Below, piece after piece: positions 48,902 to 51,645 of a DNA stretch of 51,645 nucleotides. How positions within the stretch are numbered: position 1 is the first letter of the stretch; the number at the start of each line of letters is the position of its first letter. Source of the stretch: Candidatus Omnitrophota bacterium (GTDB taxonomy: Bacteria; Omnitrophota; Gorgyraeia; Aquiviventales; Aquiviventaceae); contig JACPRA010000026.1 of the NCBI GenBank assembly GCA_016190215.1, positions 1-51,645 on the forward strand. The letters are read 5' to 3'. The position numbers were made by a program, and so were the translations under genes. Below the pieces are notes generated by a model. It made no database searches and was not told the DNA's origin. It saw nothing but the letters and a program-made list of their open reading frames with translations.

Positions 48902-49255
48902 TCACTCGATCCCGAGGATCTGCTCCACCCGGGCCACCCGGTCTTCCAGCGTCGTCGGAGTCTTGCGTTTGGACGGCGTGGGAGTGTGCGCCGCAATCAC
49001 GGCCTGCACCGCAGCCTCATCCGCATCCTCCGGCAGCGTGAGCAGCACTTTCGATCCGTTGCTCTCGACTTGCAGCGTGGGGTTCGTGAATTTTCCATCC
49101 GCCCGCTTTGTCCCCTGCCACTGAGGGAAGCGCGCCAGCAGTTCTTCATGGAGCTGGCCGACCTCGATCGTCCCGCGCGGCACGTCTTTCGATTTGGCCC
49201 ATGCCGTCGTCGAGCCTATCCCGCTGGCAATCACCACCCAGATCAGCGCGCGCAT
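48902..49255 (-). CDS. Small exported protein of unknown function
   Basis: A 117-residue protein from ATG 49255 (GGAG upstream), with a signal peptide to about residue 19 (TTAWAK). The mature part contains 'GTIEVGQLHEELLARFPQWQG' and 'SNGSKVLLTLPEDADEAAVQAVIAAH', ending in a charged helix 'LEDRVARVEQILGIE'. Not recognised. It is coupled to the C1q-like secreted protein 14 bp upstream, so both belong to one transcript. Confidence 0.65.
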   Translation of the reverse strand: MRALIWVVIASGIGSTTAWAKSKDVPRGTIEVGQLHEELLARFPQWQGTKRADGKFTNPTLQVESNGSKVLLTLPEDADEAAVQAVIAAHTPTPSKRKTPTTLEDRVARVEQILGIE

Positions 49256-49269
49256 GCGTGTCTCCTCTC

Positions 49270-50103
49270 TCATGGAACTTTCACCATGGTGAACGACGGG
49301 CTGAACGGGCCGCTGGCATTGATGTTCCGCGCGGCGCCGGAATCCTGGTAGACGAACAGCTCCACGTAATCGTTCACCGCCAGGGTATAGTGCGCCACGA
49401 TGAACATCTGCCCGCTGACCGCGCTGCCCGGCAGGTTCATGCTGGCCACATCCGTGGCGCCGTTCACGCGGACGGTGAGGTTGCGCACGCCGCCCGCGTA
49501 GCCCGCCCAGTTGACGTTGCCGAGGATCAAGTACTTGCCGGCGGTCTTGGCGACCAGCCGGGTGGCGCTCGTCGCCGTGCTGTGCAGATCCCCGGTATCG
49601 TAGACTTCGCTGTCGAACGGCAACGCCAGCTCCGTGTTGTTCGGGACCGAGACCGCATTGCTGTTGTACGCGCGCACCGACACATCCGCGGCGGAGCCGG
49701 CCAGGCGTTCGGCGGTTTCCGCGCGCAGCGCCAGCGGCACGGCCGTGATCCGCTGCCGCGGGCTCAGCTCGGCTTCCGCGCCCACCTGCAGCGACAGCCA
49801 GGACGGCGCGCTCCAGTCGGTGGTGAAGGGCGCCACCTGCCCCAGCAGCACGCTGAATTGGCCGGAGCTGATCGGCACGCTGGTCTGGGTTTCTTCCCAA
49901 ATTTTCGTGCCTGCGGTTTCCGCGTCGTACAGCCGGAACGTCAGCGTGTACGGACCTTCCAGCGGCACGCCGTTGGCATCCAGAGCCTGTCCTTGGTAGC
50001 GGATCAGCTTGGGGATGTCGCCAGAAGCAAGCGCTGGCAGCAGACAGCTGACAGCACACAGCATACAGAACGATCTAAACCAATACCTGGAACCCCTAAC
50101 CAT
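49270..50103 (-). CDS. Secreted protein with a C1q/TNF-like C-terminal domain
   Basis: A 277-residue protein. After a signal peptide (1-27) comes 'IPKLIRYQGQALDANGVPLEGPYTLTFRLYDAE' and 'SGQFSVLLGQV', a beta domain common in surface proteins of this kind of bacterium. Residues 150-277 have a jelly-roll pattern with 'NNTELALPFDSEVYDTGDLHS', 'AGKYLILGNVNWAG' and 'NDYVELFVYQDSG', like C1q/TNF-type trimers. The signal peptide hydrophobic core (FCMLCAVSCLLPAL) is read from the heptamer array at 50040-50068. The ATG lies within the end of the four-helix-bundle gene. Confidence 0.75.
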   Translation of the reverse strand: MVRGSRYWFRSFCMLCAVSCLLPALASGDIPKLIRYQGQALDANGVPLEGPYTLTFRLYDAETAGTKIWEETQTSVPISSGQFSVLLGQVAPFTTDWSAPSWLSLQVGAEAELSPRQRITAVPLALRAETAERLAGSAADVSVRAYNSNAVSVPNNTELALPFDSEVYDTGDLHSTATSATRLVAKTAGKYLILGNVNWAGYAGGVRNLTVRVNGATDVASMNLPGSAVSGQMFIVAHYTLAVNDYVELFVYQDSGAARNINASGPFSPSFTMVKVP

Positions 50104-50506
50104 GACGCACCTCCCGTGTGACGTGCACTTTCAGGCCGTTGAGCATCTTGCCTACCTCTTCGACAAGGATTGCGGCCTCCGGCTTGCTTGAATCGAGATA
50201 ACCAAGGTCTTTCGTCAGAAGATAGTAGTACTTCAACTCGTCGAGAGAACCATGCGCAATGCTGAGAAATTGCAAGAATTCATGCTTACTCCGTCGCTGA
50301 TGACCTTCCGTGATATTCGCTGCTACTGAAACAGCCGCGCGCCTCATCTGTTGGAGCAGGCCATACCGTTCTTCTTTGGGGAGCTGTTGGGTTAGTTGAT
50401 ATGTGTGCATAACCAACTCATGCGCTTTCTGCCAAACTAACAACTTTTGGAACGTCCTCATGTGTTGCTGAGCTTTTCTGTTTGCTGTGTGCTGTCTGCT
50501 GTGTGC
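50040..50506. mobile_element. Heptamer-flanked four-helix-bundle unit (copies 6 and 7)
   Basis: A forward array GCAGACA, GCTGACA, GCACACA, GCATACA, G (50040-50068) and a reverse array TGTTTGC, TGTGTGC, TGTCTGC, TGTGTGC (50479-50506) enclose the four-helix-bundle gene as inverted repeats. The inner flanks (TACAGAAC and GCTTTTCTGTTTG) resemble those of the 22270-22350 hairpin. The left array is inside a secreted-protein gene, and the right array carries the stop codon of the Ig-like protein gene. No transposase is visible. Confidence 0.7.
50096..50461 (-). CDS. Four-helix-bundle protein (23S rRNA intervening-sequence protein / S23 family)
   Basis: A 121-residue all-helical protein from ATG 50461. 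'FQKLLVWQKAHELVMHTYQLTQQLPKEERYGLLQQMRRAAVSVAANITEG' is the family signature, followed by 'EFLQFLSIAHGSLDELKYYYLLTKDLGYLD' and a last helix. The family includes proteins coded in 23S rRNA insertions and is structurally related to Avd of diversity-generating retroelements; its activity is not known, though nucleic-acid binding is likely. It is less GC-rich than the neighbours. The stop overlaps the start of the secreted protein gene. No reverse transcriptase or template/variable repeat is present. Confidence 0.9.
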   Translation of the reverse strand: MRTFQKLLVWQKAHELVMHTYQLTQQLPKEERYGLLQQMRRAAVSVAANITEGHQRRSKHEFLQFLSIAHGSLDELKYYYLLTKDLGYLDSSKPEAAILVEEVGKMLNGLKVHVTREVRHG

Positions 50507-51645
50507 TATTGAGGAACGACGGGTTTGCGGAGCACGAATATCTGCCGCTGCGCGACGGCGTCTCCTCCCAAACCATCTCGCGCTCGAATCTCCAATGTAT
50601 GCGGTCCTGCCTGTCCTGAGGTGGGCTGCCACGCATAGGACGCGTTGCTGCTCCACTCCATCAGCACGCCGCCGTCCAGCCGGACTTGATACTGGATCGG
50701 GTCCTGCTGCTGATCTGACGCGATGATGGAAATGGCGGTCGGATCATTCGCATACAGCTTTTCGCCTTGAGCCGGCGCTATGGACATGATGGCCGGCGCC
50801 GTGCCTCGCATGACGCTGAGAGTGCGCGTCGCGTGCAGATCGTTCGGGCTGGTTGCGACGATGGTCAGCGTGTTCGCACCTGCGGCCAAAGGCACGTCTG
50901 CCTGAAACGCCGTCCCGGTTTGCGCGGCGCGGACACCGTTGACGTCCACCGTGGTCAGGTGATCGTCCACCGTGCCGCTGACGGTGAGCGGCGTCAGGTT
51001 CGTGACGGCCGGCGCCGTGACGGTGATGACCGGCGCCAGGTTGTCCACGACGATGGTCCGGGTCACCTGGGCGCTGACGTGTCCCATCGCGTCTTGAGTC
51101 ACGATGGTCAAGACGTTGTCGCCTTCCTGCAGCGCCACCGACGCGCTCCAGGTGGTCAGCGCATCCGCGGGAACCCGCTCCACACCGTTGATCCACACGG
51201 CTGTGCCCGGCGTCTTCGTGCCGCTCACCGTGTGGCTGTTGCCGCTTGCCAGCTCCGGCATGCTAGCCAGGGTCGGGCGCGCCGGCGGCAGGGTGCACAG
51301 GCGCACCGTCACCTGCCGGGTGGTGTGGTTGCCGGCGGCATCGGTGGCGACTGCAGTGATCAGGTTGGAGCCTTCCCGCAGGCGGATGCCCGGCGCTTGA
51401 AACGCCGTGCCGGTAAGCGTGGCGGCGATGCCGTTGACCGTCACGGAGCTGTTCGCTTCACTCACCGTGCCGGTCACTGTCACCAGTTGGCTGCCGCCCA
51501 GCGGGGCGGATGAAGCCGCCGACGCCCCCGTCTGCACCGTGAGGGCGGCCTGCGCCATCCGCCCGCCGATGGGCTCCCCGAGCGCGACGATCACCCGCAT
51601 CGGATTGCCGGAGCCGGCCGTGCCGCCTCCGGACACCACCTGCTC
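50506..51645 (-). CDS. Secreted Ig-like repeat protein, C-terminal part (partial)
   Basis: The frame is open to the right edge of the window, so only the last about 379 residues are seen; GTG 51639 is probably not the start. It contains at least four tandem beta-sandwich units with the pattern 'LTVSGTVDD...VDVNG...G..F...VPLAAGANTLTIVAT', typical of bacterial Ig-like (glucodextranase_B-like) adhesion modules, and a last domain with 'YQVRLDGGVLMEWSSNASYAWQPTSG'. The stop TAG lies in the edge of a heptamer array, so the element may have set the C-terminus. Confidence 0.75.
   Translation of the reverse strand, partial: EQVVSGGGTAGSGNPMRVIVALGEPIGGRMAQAALTVQTGASAASSAPLGGSQLVTVTGTVSEANSSVTVNGIAATLTGTAFQAPGIRLREGSNLITAVATDAAGNHTTRQVTVRLCTLPPARPTLASMPELASGNSHTVSGTKTPGTAVWINGVERVPADALTTWSASVALQEGDNVLTIVTQDAMGHVSAQVTRTIVVDNLAPVITVTAPAVTNLTPLTVSGTVDDHLTTVDVNGVRAAQTGTAFQADVPLAAGANTLTIVATSPNDLHATRTLSVMRGTAPAIMSIAPAQGEKLYANDPTAISIIASDQQQDPIQYQVRLDGGVLMEWSSNASYAWQPTSGQAGPHTLEIRARDGLGGDAVAQRQIFVLRKPVVPQ

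Noticed and set aside
50040-50506. Diversity-generating retroelement (because of the Avd-like four-helix bundle)
   Set aside because: No reverse transcriptase, template repeat or variable repeat with adenine-specific changes is visible in the window.

Overview
The window looks like a chromosomal stretch of an uncultivated, GC-rich, Gram-negative bacterium. The Gram-negative call rests on a TonB-dependent receptor, lipoprotein signal peptides and a secreted methionine sulfoxide reductase pair. The run 5-FCL, rny, ymdB-like, xseA, xseB, ispA, dxs, gltX, tRNA-Gln, together with a TIGR04073-like protein and secreted proteins of the 'RYQGQALDANG' type, reminds me of Candidatus Omnitrophota or a related PVC-side lineage. 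That placement is recalled, not searched, and is moderate at best.

Layout. 1-3435: pterin/7-deazaguanine genes (folB end, a DUF167 protein, a lipoprotein, a pteridine-reductase-like SDR with a QueD/PTPS protein, and a divergent queC). 3478-8013: a succinate dehydrogenase operon sdhCDA-sdhB, split by a vapBC toxin-antitoxin module that has its own consensus promoter, followed by a redoxin. 8054-15446: an NAD-dependent dehydrogenase, ppc, a VKOR-DsbA fusion, DUF309, mtnA and DUF4202. 15395-19404: nth, SDR, PilZ, ACT, alcohol dehydrogenase and PfpI genes. 19425-19592: a 168-bp inverted-repeat element. 19646-29258: an Rrf2 regulator and the housekeeping run ending at tRNA-Gln. 29340-33000: an accessory zone directly 3' of the tRNA with AT-richer orphan genes, short repeats, an antitoxin remnant and an AAA/DUF4143 ATPase. 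32971-40951: redox and envelope stress genes (redoxin, MarR plus nitroreductase, msrA-msrB, small secreted proteins). 40836-45610: a cobalamin-riboswitch-controlled operon (TonB receptor, DUF6580 membrane protein, unknown membrane protein, rRNA methyltransferase). 45664-51645: TIGR04073-like, DUF151, phosphatase, YbaK and methyltransferase genes, then secreted/surface proteins.

The most unusual signal is a dispersed family of 7-bp-periodic arrays with units GCACACA/GCAGACA. They occur at seven places on either strand, almost always touching a gene edge. Two inverted arrays bracket a four-helix-bundle (23S rRNA intervening-sequence-protein family) gene at 50040-50506. Another inverted pair with similar inner flanks forms an 81-bp hairpin between rny and ymdB, as if it were an internally deleted copy. 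One array lies in frame inside ispA next to a GC hairpin that is also found in the 19.4-kb element. Another supplies the signal peptide of a secreted protein. This looks like a mobile or formerly mobile element family.

A second theme is leaderless expression. Several first genes have a -10 box (often extended, TGnTATAAT-like) ending 6-9 nt before the ATG, with no ribosome binding site.
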